A stretch of DNA of 33,884 nt from Rickettsia typhi (GCA_945862455.1 CAMAXU010000019.1:1-33884); one strand, 5' to 3'; numbered from the stretch's first letter, positions 1 through 8,013 are shown. Program-made: numbers and translations. Notes: generated by a model not told the origin, from the letters alone.

Positions 1-122
1 TAGAAGGGATGTTTGGACACATCAAAGAGAGGGTAAAAATTCACCGAGGATTGGATAAAAATCGGAAGAAAAAAGCGGTGAAATTTCTGCTGAAAAACTG
101 GGGGCGAAAAGTGGGTTTTTAG
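1..122 (+). pseudogene. C-terminal fragment of an insertion-sequence transposase (runs off the left edge)
   Basis: An open frame enters from the left edge and stops at 120-122. Its 39 readable residues run from EGMFGHIKERVKIHRGL to a basic tail ending in KNWGRKVGF. The pattern LEG-F-I-K..-HRGL....KKKA..F resembles the C-terminal end of IS256/IS1249-like DDE transposases; the family assignment is by eye and tentative. The stop is followed at once by a probable right terminal repeat (123-145). The motif MFGHI recurs in a second remnant at 901-1071, so two copies of one element family flank this region. Whether the full transposase is intact cannot be seen. Confidence 0.6.
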
Positions 123-145
123 CCCCCCATTTTTTTAATTATGCC
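123..145. repeat. Probable right terminal inverted repeat of the left-edge insertion sequence
   Basis: The sequence reads as a C-run, an AT, a T-run and then AATTATGCC. Its reverse complement matches 739-761 at about 20 of 23 bases, in the orientation expected for two ends of one IS family. It sits directly after the transposase stop codon. No target-site duplication could be identified. Confidence 0.5.
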
Positions 146-275
146 GAAAACTTACAACAAATTGACCAAAATTAATTCAAAATCTTGACGAATTTCTAAC
201 GAAATTCTTTAAGATTTTGAACTGGAAGAGAATTTGACTCTGGTTTTTTAAGATAGTTAGATTCGCAACGTCCCC

Positions 276-607
276 AAAATTAGTGAGTGATGATGGATCA
301 ATGGGCAATTCCCACTGTAAAAAATCATATCCACAAAAAAACTGCCAATAAGGATTCTCTACGAATCCTCTCACCACCTGCTCATCTGACAAAGAGTGAA
401 GATGTTGTAAAAGCAACAATCCCTACCTGGCTTTGGAGGTTGACCTCCTTTGCCATTGTTAATATGGAGCGAAGAAAACTCTACTTCCATCCCATCCCAA
501 TTAATCAATTTTGACAAAATCACCATCTCGTGGCGTGGGTTGATCTGATTGCTTAATCTGGATTGGAATAAATTGTCTTGATTATTGTTGATTTGAGACG
601 GTTTCAT
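276..607 (-). pseudogene. IS5-family transposase remnant, frameshifted and truncated
   Basis: Read on the minus strand, the segment begins MKPSQINNNQDNLFQSRL, continues NQINPRHEMVILSKLINWD and reaches a GGQPPKPGR segment, as at the N terminus of IS5-group transposases. Near 420-425 the frame breaks. The homology continues in another frame with LHSLSDEQVVRGFVENPYWQ, FFCGYDFLQWELPIDPSSLT and NF, all classic IS5 signatures. After that the sequence no longer resembles the family, so the catalytic DDE core is missing. The gene is dead: one frameshift and loss of about two thirds of the protein. It lies between two remnants of a different IS family. Confidence 0.8.
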
Positions 608-620
608 TTATTTTGCTAAA

Positions 621-669
621 TTTATTTGCAGGATTTGTGAGGCAAACCTCACGATTTCTTGCAAATAAA
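621..669. repeat. Imperfect 22/23-base inverted repeat
   Basis: The left arm (621-642) starts TTTATTTGCA and ends GTGAGG. The right arm (647-669) starts CCTCACGATTT and ends GCAAATAAA. The loop is 4 bases. The arms pair over most of their length. The repeat lies just upstream of the IS5-type start codon. It could be a terminator hairpin or a small palindromic element; no function is established. Confidence 0.5.
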
Positions 670-738
670 TATAGATTAAAACTGGTTTAGAGTCAAGTTG
701 ATAAAGGGCTGGATGGGTATTTCAGGATGGACTATCTA

Positions 739-1088
739 GGCATAATTAAAAAAATGAGTGGTTTTTTTAATTATACCCCAAATTCAAATGTGCTTATTCC
801 ATCAAAAAAACAATCATCTGGAGATATGTAACCGATAAGTCGCGATTTCATTGTGGCGAGTATTTGAAGGATTTAATGCTCTATCCTTTATATCAAAGAA
901 ATGAGCTCTGAGACTACAAAAAATGCTTTAAGAACTGCCATTTCGATTGATTCTAACAAGCCTTATCTTTTTACCTGCAGCGATTTTAAGGGTTTAAATA
1001 TTCCTCTACCAACAAATAATCATTTAGAAAGCATGTTTGGACACATCAATAATTGGTTAATGCCTATTTGATTGCCGTTAGTTATGCC
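739..1088 (+). mobile_element. Internally deleted insertion-sequence copy of about 350 bp
   Basis: The left end (739-754, GGCATAATTAAAAAAA) matches the reverse complement of the left-edge element's right end. The right end at 1078-1088 reads TTAGTTATGCC, a diverged partner. Between them lies a decayed 3' transposase fragment (901-1071). 739-754 also pairs with 762-777 (15 of 16 bases), giving a tight palindrome at the left end. The element is too short for a full transposase, so it is a non-autonomous or decayed copy. The segment 778-900 shows no intact reading frame. Confidence 0.5.
901..1071 (+). pseudogene. Transposase C-terminal remnant related to the fragment at 1-122
   Basis: The frame from ATG 901 to TGA 1069-1071 encodes 56 residues ending NNHLESMFGHINNWLMPI. 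NNHLE-MFGHI matches the left-edge fragment (EGMFGHIKERV), but the reading frame then degenerates and stops early. An in-frame stop at 874-876 precedes it, and upstream transposase-like sequence is scattered over other frames. I see it as debris within the 739-1088 element and not as an expressed gene. Confidence 0.55.
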
Positions 1089-1133
1089 GTCTTTTTGGTA
1101 AAAATTTGCTCGAAGAATGATTTTTAAAAAAAA

Positions 1134-1610
1134 TTAAATAGCGCCAATTTTTTCATCGATCAAATTTTCAACCGCCATATCAATCACATCAAAAACTTCT
1201 TCAAAAGCTCCATGAGTTTTGTAATAAGGATCAACCACCTCATTATTCCAGAAATTTTCAGCCTCACAAAATTCTAAAAATAATTTTATTTTTTCCTGAT
1301 GTTGTTTTGGTGCAATTCTTATCAATTTAGCGTGATGACTTCTATCCATGCACATTAAGAAATCGAAATTCTCAAAGTCAGCCAAAGTAATTTTACGCGA
1401 TTTAATACCATCAAACGATATTCCGCGCTCTTTTCCAGTTGCAACACTTCTGTAATCTGGCTCTTGTCCAGCGTGAAAGCCATCGGTTCCGGCAGAATCA
1501 AAAGTAAATTTATTTTCTAATCCTAAAGATTTGACTTTATGACGGGCAATTGCTTGTGCAGTTGGAGAGCGACAAATATTTCCGGTACAAACAAAGAGAA
1601 TTTTTTTCAT
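1134..1610 (-). CDS. Low-molecular-weight protein-tyrosine-phosphatase family protein
   Basis: 158 residues, the usual length for a cytosolic low-molecular-weight phosphatase. The N terminus KKILFVCTGNICRSPTAQ carries the C-x5-R-S phosphate-binding loop (nucleophile Cys8, Arg14). The C-terminal half contains VDPYY, whose Asp is the family's general acid followed by the aromatic pair. Family members remove phosphate from tyrosine on proteins, and some act on arsenate; the substrate here is unknown. It is the last gene of a six-gene minus-strand run beginning with folE, with 11 bases after the zntB-like gene. Nothing in the context singles out a partner kinase. Confidence 0.92.
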   Translation of the reverse strand: MKKILFVCTGNICRSPTAQAIARHKVKSLGLENKFTFDSAGTDGFHAGQEPDYRSVATGKERGISFDGIKSRKITLADFENFDFLMCMDRSHHAKLIRIAPKQHQEKIKLFLEFCEAENFWNNEVVDPYYKTHGAFEEVFDVIDMAVENLIDEKIGAI

Positions 1611-1621
1611 TAGCTTAAAGA

Positions 1622-2590
1622 TCAGTTTCTTTTCTTAAAGAAGGCTAAATGTAGAAGCATGATTCCAAGCATTACAAATGAACAAATATAAAAAGTGGCT
1701 GGATTGTTTTGACCCGGAATACCGCCAACATTCATTCCAAAAAGACCAGTAATAAAAGTTAAAGGCATGAAAATTACCGTAATCAAAGATAATTTATACA
1801 TGCTTTTATTAAGTTTTTCGCTTAGAGAGTTAGCTAATTCATCATGTAAAATCTGGGCGCGATTAGCAGCTTCATCGACCTCTTCAACCATATTAGTTAT
1901 GCTATCAAAATTTTCCTGAAAATGTCTTCTTGCCCAATCGTCAATCCAGACGTAATCGCAAATTCTAAGTTTAGAAATAGCCTCTTTTTGTGGCACTAAA
2001 TATCGTTTGAAAGTGGTTGATTTACTTCTAATTTGCAAAACTTCTTCCCGAAATTTCAAATCGTGAGTGCTCATGATTTGCTGCTCTAAAAGGTCGATTT
2101 TTTCAGTTAAAGAGTAAAGAAAAGGTGACGTTACAAAAAGAATTTGATGTAATAAATTATACAAAAATTCACCGGCATTTCTGATTAATTTTCCTGATTC
2201 AATTTGAGCAGAAAAATCAAAAACCGCTTTTAAATCGCGGCGCTGAATTGTGATAATACGTTGATGATCAATCCACATCCGAATTGACACCATGTCGTCT
2301 GGTTCGGCATTTTCATTGAGATTTACGCCGCGCAAAATCAACAAAAGCCCACTATCAAATTCCATGATTCTAGGACGAGTTTCTTCTGCAATCAAAGCAT
2401 CCATAATCAAGTGATCGAGATAACTAACTTCTTTTTCCAGCCATTTTTTGGTGGCTTTGTTATTAGCGTCTAAATGAACCCAAGCCAAGCCTTCATTTTT
2501 TATTTCTTCGGAAACTTTTTTATTATCGAGTTTAAAAGCTTTTCCCGAAGCGGCGAATGAATAAGAAAATAGAATATGGCTATGACTCAT
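1622..2590 (-). CDS. zntB: CorA/ZntB-family divalent cation transporter
   Basis: 322 residues with the CorA architecture: a large cytoplasmic alpha/beta and coiled-coil domain (about 1-262) and two C-terminal membrane helices (about 266-284 and 299-317). The signature GMN is at 285-287 in the context FGMNVGGIPG. The GGIPG extension fits ZntB zinc transporters better than magnesium CorA. The short basic end (FFKKRN) should lie in the cytoplasm. The protein forms pentameric inner-membrane channels in the family. It lies 7 bases after a DUF3833 lipoprotein in the same run. The family call is firm; zinc over magnesium specificity is inference from the motif. Confidence 0.85.
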   Translation of the reverse strand: MSHSHILFSYSFAASGKAFKLDNKKVSEEIKNEGLAWVHLDANNKATKKWLEKEVSYLDHLIMDALIAEETRPRIMEFDSGLLLILRGVNLNENAEPDDMVSIRMWIDHQRIITIQRRDLKAVFDFSAQIESGKLIRNAGEFLYNLLHQILFVTSPFLYSLTEKIDLLEQQIMSTHDLKFREEVLQIRSKSTTFKRYLVPQKEAISKLRICDYVWIDDWARRHFQENFDSITNMVEEVDEAANRAQILHDELANSLSEKLNKSMYKLSLITVIFMPLTFITGLFGMNVGGIPGQNNPATFYICSFVMLGIMLLHLAFFKKRN

Positions 2591-2597
2591 GTTTTAA

Positions 2598-3164
2598 TTA
2601 ATTGCCGATTTTTTTAAGAGAGGTAATTGTTTTGCCAGAAACGCCGCTTGCTTTGATATAGCTTGAAATTTCGATAATCGATTTTTCATCAACTAAATAC
2701 ATTCTATCTTCAAATCTAACTGGCCTTTTAGAACCTTGATCCATCAAGTTTAAGGTGTAAAGAATTTGCGCCGCATTATCAATTTGTTTCCCTTGAGCTG
2801 GAGCTAAAAAATCATGACCAATTGCATCAAAAGTGCCGTCAGAATTTAAGGTTACAAGCCAAATTCTACTATCTTTGGTTACGCCGTCATAAATAAAATT
2901 TTGCTTAATTTCGCCTTTATTTTCATCCCATTTTCCAGATATTTTTATTTGAATGGTGCCAGTAATTTTCCCAGCAGAATCTTGAGTAATTGCAAAACCT
3001 TCAATATCGCCGTTAAAAAATTTTTTGATGTCAATTTTTGGAGCAGTTTGAAGCGAATCAAGTTCAGCGATTTGTTTTTTAGAAAATATATTTTCAAAAA
3101 ATGCGCAAGATGAGAGCGTCAAAATAAAGATAATAGCGATAGAAAAACGGATAAATTCTTTCAT
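2598..3164 (-). CDS. DUF3833-family lipoprotein
   Basis: 188 residues. A signal peptide (about 1-19) ends in a lipobox, TLSSC, so the mature protein should be lipid-anchored at Cys20. The rest matches the DUF3833 pattern: FFNGDIEGFAITQDSAGKIT near the start, GKWDENKGEIKQNFIYDG in the middle, and a C-terminal RFEDRMYLVDEKSIIEIS stretch. The family looks like a lipocalin-like beta-barrel; its biochemical role is not established. It is placed between terC-like and zntB-like genes with 27- and 7-base gaps, consistent with cotranscription. Confidence 0.8.
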   Translation of the reverse strand: MKEFIRFSIAIIFILTLSSCAFFENIFSKKQIAELDSLQTAPKIDIKKFFNGDIEGFAITQDSAGKITGTIQIKISGKWDENKGEIKQNFIYDGVTKDSRIWLVTLNSDGTFDAIGHDFLAPAQGKQIDNAAQILYTLNLMDQGSKRPVRFEDRMYLVDEKSIIEISSYIKASGVSGKTITSLKKIGN

Positions 3165-3191
3165 AGATAAAATAATTTTTGTTAAAAAAAT

Positions 3192-3902
3192 CTACTTTCT
3201 TTTGCGCGCAGCTATATTCAAAGACTCAACCGCCAAAGTAAAAAATAGCGAAAAATATAAATAAGCTTTTTCAATATGTATATGCGCGCCATCGGCTAAA
3301 AGAATAACTCCAACCATAAAAATAAAGGCCAAAGCTACAATTTTTAATGACGGATATTTACCTAAAAATTCACTAATAGTTCCCGAAGCTACAAACATTA
3401 TCAGCATTGAAATCACAACCGCCGCCACAATTATTGGAATATTATTAGTTATGCCAATCGCCGTGATTATTGAGTCAAATGAAAAAATGAAATCGATTAT
3501 ACTAATTTGTACAACTGCTCCCAAAAAACCTTTTGGCACGCGGATTTCTTTTTCTTTGCCATGAGAAGATTCACCAAAAACATCAGAAACAATTTCAATG
3601 CCGCTTTTAAAAATTAGGAATAATCCTCCAAAAACCAGCAACATATCTTTGACCGAAAATTCACGCTCTTTAATTGAAAATAAAGGTTCGGTTAAAGTCA
3701 TTACCCAAGATAATGCCATCAACATTAAAATACGAATTATAAAGGCAAGCGACAAACCAAAAATGCGCGCTGATTTGCGGTGTTTTTGCGGCAGCTTTTG
3801 AACAACAAGGGCAATGAAAATAAGATTATCAATACCTAGAATAATCTCTAAAAATGTAAGCGTAACAAGAGTAAAAAGCACATCGTAGCCGATAAGTTCC
3901 AT
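3192..3902 (-). CDS. TerC-family integral membrane protein
   Basis: 236 residues, almost entirely hydrophobic with about seven predicted membrane helices. The family's acidic motifs are present: EIILGIDNLIFIALV near residue 25 and SIIDFIFSFDSIITAIGI near 137-143. TerC/Alx/YkoY proteins are linked to tellurite resistance and, in several bacteria, to manganese export or to metal loading of exported proteins. The substrate here cannot be read from sequence. The gene begins 3 bases after maf ends, so the two are probably translated from one message. Confidence 0.88.
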   Translation of the reverse strand: MELIGYDVLFTLVTLTFLEIILGIDNLIFIALVVQKLPQKHRKSARIFGLSLAFIIRILMLMALSWVMTLTEPLFSIKEREFSVKDMLLVFGGLFLIFKSGIEIVSDVFGESSHGKEKEIRVPKGFLGAVVQISIIDFIFSFDSIITAIGITNNIPIIVAAVVISMLIMFVASGTISEFLGKYPSLKIVALAFIFMVGVILLADGAHIHIEKAYLYFSLFFTLAVESLNIAARKRK

Positions 3903-3905
3903 GAT

Positions 3906-4511
3906 TTATTTTGTGTTTATTGATATTAATTTTTTACGATGAAGAAAAGCGGTTAAAGGCTGAATCGCAAGACCTAAAACCGAATAATAATCTCCACTTA
4001 TTTTTTCAAAAAGATGTTTGCCTAAAGATTCGTATTTATAGCTGCCGGCGCAGCCCCAAGGCTGATCAATTTTAACATAATTTTCAATTTCTGTCGCGGT
4101 CATTTTGCGCATTTGTAATTTTACACGCGAGAATTTGCGGAAAATTATTTTACCGTTAAAAGCGATAACTGTGGCATTGTTTTGAAAATGAATTTTACCG
4201 TTAAATTTTTTTAGCTGCTCAAAAGCTTCTTTAAAATTATTGGATTTAAAAATTTCTTTTTCTTCAAATTCACAAACCTGATCGGAACCAATAACGTAAG
4301 CATCGCAAAACTTTTCGCTGATTGATAAAGCTTTTTGTTCAGCTAAATAAATTGCTAATTTTTGGGGAGATAATTTTACTTTTTTCTTACCCAAATCTTC
4401 ATCAAAAAGCGGCGCTTTAACTGTAAATTCAAGACCAACTTCATCCATAATTTTTTTACGAATTTTGGAAGTTGAAGCCAAAATTAAATTACAGTTATGC
4501 CCAATTAACAT
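3906..4511 (-). CDS. maf: Maf-family nucleotide pyrophosphatase (YceF-like)
   Basis: 201 residues, typical for Maf. The N-terminal signature LILASTSKIRKKIMDEVGL carries the Ser and Arg of the S-x4-R motif. The catalytic Asp lies in VIGSDQVCEF (about 75-78). GSDQ in place of GADT points to the YceF branch, whose E. coli member hydrolyses 7-methyl-GTP; the subgroup call is inference. Maf enzymes remove non-canonical or modified nucleotides. The start overlaps the end of folE by 7 bases, indicating translational coupling. Confidence 0.88.
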   Translation of the reverse strand: MLIGHNCNLILASTSKIRKKIMDEVGLEFTVKAPLFDEDLGKKKVKLSPQKLAIYLAEQKALSISEKFCDAYVIGSDQVCEFEEKEIFKSNNFKEAFEQLKKFNGKIHFQNNATVIAFNGKIIFRKFSRVKLQMRKMTATEIENYVKIDQPWGCAGSYKYESLGKHLFEKISGDYYSVLGLAIQPLTAFLHRKKLISINTK

Positions 4512-5131
4512 GAACTCGGAAGGTTGATTAAACTTAAAAATTTTCTTTCCATTTCTGGATCACTTTTAAATTCACCAAGCATAGTTTTGGTAATTGTTGT
4601 AGTATTGATTTTGTGGATGCCACGAGTTGTCATGCATTGATGTTGAGCATCAATAAAAACTGCAACTCCGCGTGGTTTTAAAACTTTATTAATAGTGTCT
4701 GCAATTTGTGCGGTCATAGTTTCTTGAGTTTGCAGACGCTTAGAAAAAACATCTAAAAGACGAGCAATTTTGCTGATTCCAACAACTTTACGATTTGGTA
4801 TATAAGCAATGTGAGCCTTACCAATGAAAGGAACCATGTGATGTTCACAATGTGATTCAACACGCATATCTTTCAATAAAACCAGATCATCATAACCTTC
4901 AATTTCTTCAAAAGTTTTACCTAAAATTTCTGCAGGATTTGCTTCGTAACCTGCGAAAAATTCACGATAAGCGTTGACAACTCTTTTTGGAGTTTCCACT
5001 AAACCTTCACGATCAGGATTGTCTCCCGCCCAAGCAATTAAAGTTCGCACAGCTTCTTCAGCTTGTTTTTGTGTTGGTCGCGAAATTTTAAAAACTGCTT
5101 TTTTTACATCTGGTTTGGAAAATTTTTTCAT
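4505..5131 (-). CDS. folE: GTP cyclohydrolase I (FolE)
   Basis: 208 residues, full length. It converts GTP to 7,8-dihydroneopterin triphosphate, the first step of folate and of queuosine precursor synthesis. Zinc ligands are visible as Cys95 and His98 in VESHCEHHMVPFIGKAHIAY and Cys166 in DAQHQCMTTRGIH. The GTP-binding segment KVVGISKIARLLDVFSKRLQ is also intact. The protein is cytosolic and decameric in the family. This is the first gene of the minus-strand run to 1134, so its promoter should lie in the 5132-5488 gap. Confidence 0.97.
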   Translation of the reverse strand: MKKFSKPDVKKAVFKISRPTQKQAEEAVRTLIAWAGDNPDREGLVETPKRVVNAYREFFAGYEANPAEILGKTFEEIEGYDDLVLLKDMRVESHCEHHMVPFIGKAHIAYIPNRKVVGISKIARLLDVFSKRLQTQETMTAQIADTINKVLKPRGVAVFIDAQHQCMTTRGIHKINTTTITKTMLGEFKSDPEMERKFLSLINLPSSC

Positions 5132-5266
5132 TTTATTTTTGAAGAATTATTGATGACGAGAGAATATTATTTTCCTCAGCAAAATAATAATCGCCTTAAA
5201 AAAAACAAGCTTCGATATAATTAAAAATAAAGGTGATTATTCTTTGATTCACAAAAAAACTCGATG

Positions 5267-5294
5267 TCACCCTTGAGCCTGCGTGATGGGTGAT
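5267..5294 (+). repeat. Short palindromic repeat, copy 1 of 2
   Basis: TCACCC (5267-5272) pairs with GGGTGA (5288-5293). The interior TTGAGCCTGCGTGAT is nearly identical to the copy at 8286-8313. Both copies lie upstream of plus-strand genes (skp and dnaE) in the same orientation. Confidence 0.65.
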
Positions 5295-5458
5295 TCTTAT
5301 TTTGAGCTTGAATCCCCGATCACACAATCTCATGGTGATATCGATTGTGTCTTCAGAGATAATTACCAAAATAAACAACAACTTACTGTTGAAAGTAAAA
5401 CTCGCACAAATAGTTTTTAGTTAGATCTTTCTTTTCAAATGAAAAACAACACTTCTAA

Positions 5459-5464
5459 TATAAT
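5459..5464 (+). promoter_or_regulatory. Putative -10 element for skp/ompH
   Basis: A perfect TATAAT lies 25 bases before the skp start codon. No strong -35 is visible 16-18 bases upstream. The Shine-Dalgarno AGGA at 5479-5482, 6 bases before ATG 5489, supports the start. Confidence 0.5.
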
Positions 5465-5488
5465 CATTAATCTTTTTTAGGAAACCTT

Positions 5489-6013
5489 ATGAACAAAAAG
5501 TTAATTGCTCTTTCTGCAGTTTTTGCATTTATCAGTTTCACTGCATCTGCCGGAGGAATTGGTATTTTAGATGTAGAAAAAATCGTCAAAGAATCGTCAG
5601 CAATGCGCGACATTCAAGGAAAAGTCAGCAAAAAACAAGACGAATATCAAAAAGAAGTTAGCAAAAAACAAAACGCTTTAGAATCTGAGCAAAAGAAAAT
5701 CGAAGGCAAAAAAAACATTCTTTCTAAAGAAGCTTTCGAAAAAGAAGAAAAAGGATTCGAAAAGAAAGTTGAAGATTTAAAAGAATTTGTTGAGAAAAAA
5801 CAAAATGTCTTGAAAAAAGCTTCAATGGACAGCATGGGCAAAGTTAATGACAGAATTAAAGACATCATTGCCGATATTTCTAAAGAAAAAGAATTAGATG
5901 TAATTGTCCCAGCTGCTCAAGCTCTTTATTACAAAGACGATCTGGACATTTCAGCTGAAGTTTTAGCTAGATTGAACAAAAAAATCACTAAGGTTGATGT
6001 GAAATTCGAGTAA
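5489..6013 (+). CDS. skp: OmpH/Skp-family periplasmic chaperone
   Basis: 174 residues. A signal peptide (about 1-21, cleaved after TASA) is followed by GIGILDVEKIVKESSAMRDI, the conserved OmpH beginning. A long Lys/Glu-rich coiled coil (about 40-125) forms the tentacle arms of the family. The C-terminal part returns to the core with LDVIVPAAQALYYKDDLDIS. Skp holds unfolded outer-membrane proteins in the periplasm for delivery to the BAM complex; bamE is elsewhere in this window. In many proteobacteria skp sits beside bamA and lpxD, but here it stands alone with its own -10 box, Shine-Dalgarno and terminator. Confidence 0.9.
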   Translation: MNKKLIALSAVFAFISFTASAGGIGILDVEKIVKESSAMRDIQGKVSKKQDEYQKEVSKKQNALESEQKKIEGKKNILSKEAFEKEEKGFEKKVEDLKEFVEKKQNVLKKASMDSMGKVNDRIKDIIADISKEKELDVIVPAAQALYYKDDLDISAEVLARLNKKITKVDVKFE

Positions 6014-6034
6014 ATTTTATCGAAATTTTTAATT

Positions 6035-6075
6035 AAAAAAACTCCCGAAATAGCAATTATTTCGGGAGTTTTTTT
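6035..6075 (+). terminator. Rho-independent terminator after skp
   Basis: The arms AAAAAACTCCCGAAATA and TATTTCGGGAGTTTTTTT pair around a short loop (6053-6058) and end in a T-run, 22 bases after the skp stop. The structure is nearly symmetrical and may also end transcription from xerC on the other strand. Confidence 0.92.
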
Positions 6076-6116
6076 ACAGAATTTTTGTTTTTATTTCATC
6101 AAACAAAGCACATTTT

Positions 6117-7052
6117 CTATCTCTTCGAAAACTGCTCATAAACACTCAATAATCTCGCCTTATCTATTTTGGTATATCTTTGCGTTGTCGCTAAAGATTC
6201 ATGTCCCAACAATTCTTGAATCGATCTTAAATCGCCACCATTTTCAAGTAAATGTGTCGCAAAAGAATGACGAAATGCGTGAGGCGTGATTGTTTCATTC
6301 AAACCTAAATTACGTCTGACTTTTTGAATCAATTTTGCAAAATCAAACCGCGAATAAGGTTCACCTTTAACAGTCACAAAAATTGGGCTATCAAATAAAA
6401 TATTAAAAGGACACAGCTTTAAATATTCATCGATTCGCTTTTTTACAATTGACAACAATGGCACCATTCTTTGTTTCTTGCCCTTCCCGCTTACAATTAA
6501 AGTCTGGGAATTTTCTAGACTTTTTTTTGTCACCGCCAAACTTTCAGAAATACGAAGTCCGCAACCATAAATCAGAGTAAGTAGCGCTTTATCGCGCAAG
6601 GCTTGCCACTTGCTTTTTTGAATCGCAGAAATTTCGGCAAAAATTTTATCAATATCAATTTTATCAACCGCTTTGGGAACTGGCTTGGCAACTTTTGGGG
6701 TTTTGATTTTTTTGATTTCCTGATTTTTTATTAAATCATTTCGGTTCCAAAAAAGCATCATAGAGCGAAGTGAAGAAAGGCCTCGAGCGTTTGAAGCATT
6801 AGTGTGATCATTAATTCTTGTCAACAACCAGCTTCTAAAATCATGAATCGTCAAATTCTCTAAATCAAATTCATCTATTATTTTTTCTTTACTTTTATGC
6901 AGAAAGTTCAGGAAATAAAAAATATCAATCCGATAAGAATTAATAGTATTAACGGAATATTTCCTCTCCACTTCCAAAAACCGCAAGAAATTTTCGATTA
7001 GAGAAATCACTTCAGAATTGCATTTATCATCAATTTTTAAAGCTTCAGACAT
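6117..7052 (-). CDS. xerC: Tyrosine recombinase XerC
   Basis: 311 residues from the ATG at 7050-7052 (MSEALKIDD). A further 47 codons upstream are open but run back through the neighbouring gene and do not look like recombinase. The N-terminal SAM-like domain (about 20-105) is followed by the catalytic domain, with Arg in YGCGLRISESLA, H-x-x-R in TPHAFRHSFATHLLENGGDL, His in LLGHESLATTQRYT and the nucleophilic Tyr in that last motif. GDLRSIQELLGH favours XerC over XerD. With XerD it resolves chromosome dimers at dif. It is divergent from the phytochelatin-synthase-like gene, with only 7 bases between start codons. Confidence 0.9.
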   Translation of the reverse strand: MSEALKIDDKCNSEVISLIENFLRFLEVERKYSVNTINSYRIDIFYFLNFLHKSKEKIIDEFDLENLTIHDFRSWLLTRINDHTNASNARGLSSLRSMMLFWNRNDLIKNQEIKKIKTPKVAKPVPKAVDKIDIDKIFAEISAIQKSKWQALRDKALLTLIYGCGLRISESLAVTKKSLENSQTLIVSGKGKKQRMVPLLSIVKKRIDEYLKLCPFNILFDSPIFVTVKGEPYSRFDFAKLIQKVRRNLGLNETITPHAFRHSFATHLLENGGDLRSIQELLGHESLATTQRYTKIDKARLLSVYEQFSKR

Positions 7053-7059
7053 TATATTT

Positions 7060-7842
7060 ATGATTAAAAATTTATTAGCTTTTTTTTTAGTAATTTGCTT
7101 CTCAACTGCAGTTTTTGCTGATGAAGAAAATTCGCAAGTTGAAATTTGGAATACGTCCAAAGGTTTGCAAAGACTGGATCGCAGCCGCTTCAAAAAAGAT
7201 TTTTATCAATTGGTAAATTTCTTTGAACCTCAAATCAATCCGCTTTATTGCAGCATCGCCACCGGAACAATTCTTTTAAATGCTCTAAATTACGGCAATA
7301 TTTCCAGTCAAAAAGATGGCGAAATGAAGAAACCGCAAGTTGTTGATAACAATATTATTGAATTTCATCTTTATTCTCAAAATGGCTTTCTCAACAATAA
7401 AACTGACAAGATTAAAAAACATGAAGTTATCAGATATGAAGCCACAAGAATTATTAACGACAAAGAAGTTTACGATCCCGGCTTAAGCATGACTGACTTT
7501 TCCAAAATACTTTCCAAAGCTTATGATTTAAAGGTTAATGTAACTTACGCGAAAAAAAGCGATACACAATCTATCGATATTTTTCGCCAGACTTTGAAAA
7601 AATACCTTATTGAAGACAGGCGTTTCATTATAGTTAATTTTGATGGTAAAATTCTAAACTTAGCAACTCGTGGACATGTTTCCCCAATCGCAGCTTATGA
7701 TGAAGAAAGTGATTCTGTTTTGATTCTTGATGTAGCTCTTCATAAAACCCAATGGTATTGGGCGCCACTTCAAAAATTATATGCCGCAATGAATACGATG
7801 GATAATGAAACTTATCGCGGATATTTGTTGGTGGGGAAATAA
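7060..7842 (+). CDS. Phytochelatin-synthase-family protein, exported
   Basis: 260 residues from ATG 7060. An earlier in-frame ATG (7018) would precede the signal peptide with 14 residues read from inside xerC, so I prefer 7060. A signal peptide, MIKNLLAFFLVICFSTAVFA, predicts export to the periplasm. The family's cysteine-peptidase triad is visible: Cys64 in NPLYCSIATGTILLNAL, His206 in ATRGHVSPIAAYDEE and Asp224 in VLILDVALHK. Bacterial half-length members cleave glutathione to gamma-Glu-Cys and make phytochelatin poorly if at all. There is no C-terminal Cys-rich metal-sensing domain. Role here: periplasmic thiol peptide processing or metal handling, by inference. No Shine-Dalgarno is visible. 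Confidence 0.85.
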   Translation: MIKNLLAFFLVICFSTAVFADEENSQVEIWNTSKGLQRLDRSRFKKDFYQLVNFFEPQINPLYCSIATGTILLNALNYGNISSQKDGEMKKPQVVDNNIIEFHLYSQNGFLNNKTDKIKKHEVIRYEATRIINDKEVYDPGLSMTDFSKILSKAYDLKVNVTYAKKSDTQSIDIFRQTLKKYLIEDRRFIIVNFDGKILNLATRGHVSPIAAYDEESDSVLILDVALHKTQWYWAPLQKLYAAMNTMDNETYRGYLLVGK

Positions 7843-8013
7843 AGTGATTTATTTTGCATATGGATGTAAGTTTTTGTTGACTCTCGAACTTCATCAAAAG
7901 TTGTTAAAAGCCGCTTAAAAGGCTCATCGTCTGATAAATTTTAAATCAAAAACTCTATTAATTTTTCTCAAAAAAAGAATTAGCTCAATTTTTTAAAAGA
8001 AATTTTACATTTC

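Larger units (their letters stand above)
5132..5488. other. Divergent intergenic region between folE and skp with repeats
   Basis: About 357 bases without a convincing gene. It must hold the folE promoter (minus) and the skp promoter (plus). It contains a dispersed palindromic repeat (5267-5294), a second hairpin in which ACACAATC pairs with GATTGTGT around 5321-5350, and a good -10 box at 5459. A 61-codon frame on the minus strand (5196-5381) reads through the repeats and has no recognisable homology. Confidence 0.6.

Noticed and set aside
5196..5381. 61-codon minus-strand gene in the folE-skp gap
   Set aside because: It is read through two palindromic repeats, has no family similarity or ribosome site, and would overlap the folE promoter region.
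7053..7193. 47-codon N-terminal extension of XerC
   Set aside because: It is read from the antisense of the phytochelatin-synthase-like signal peptide and has no recombinase similarity. The ATG at 7052 gives the normal length.
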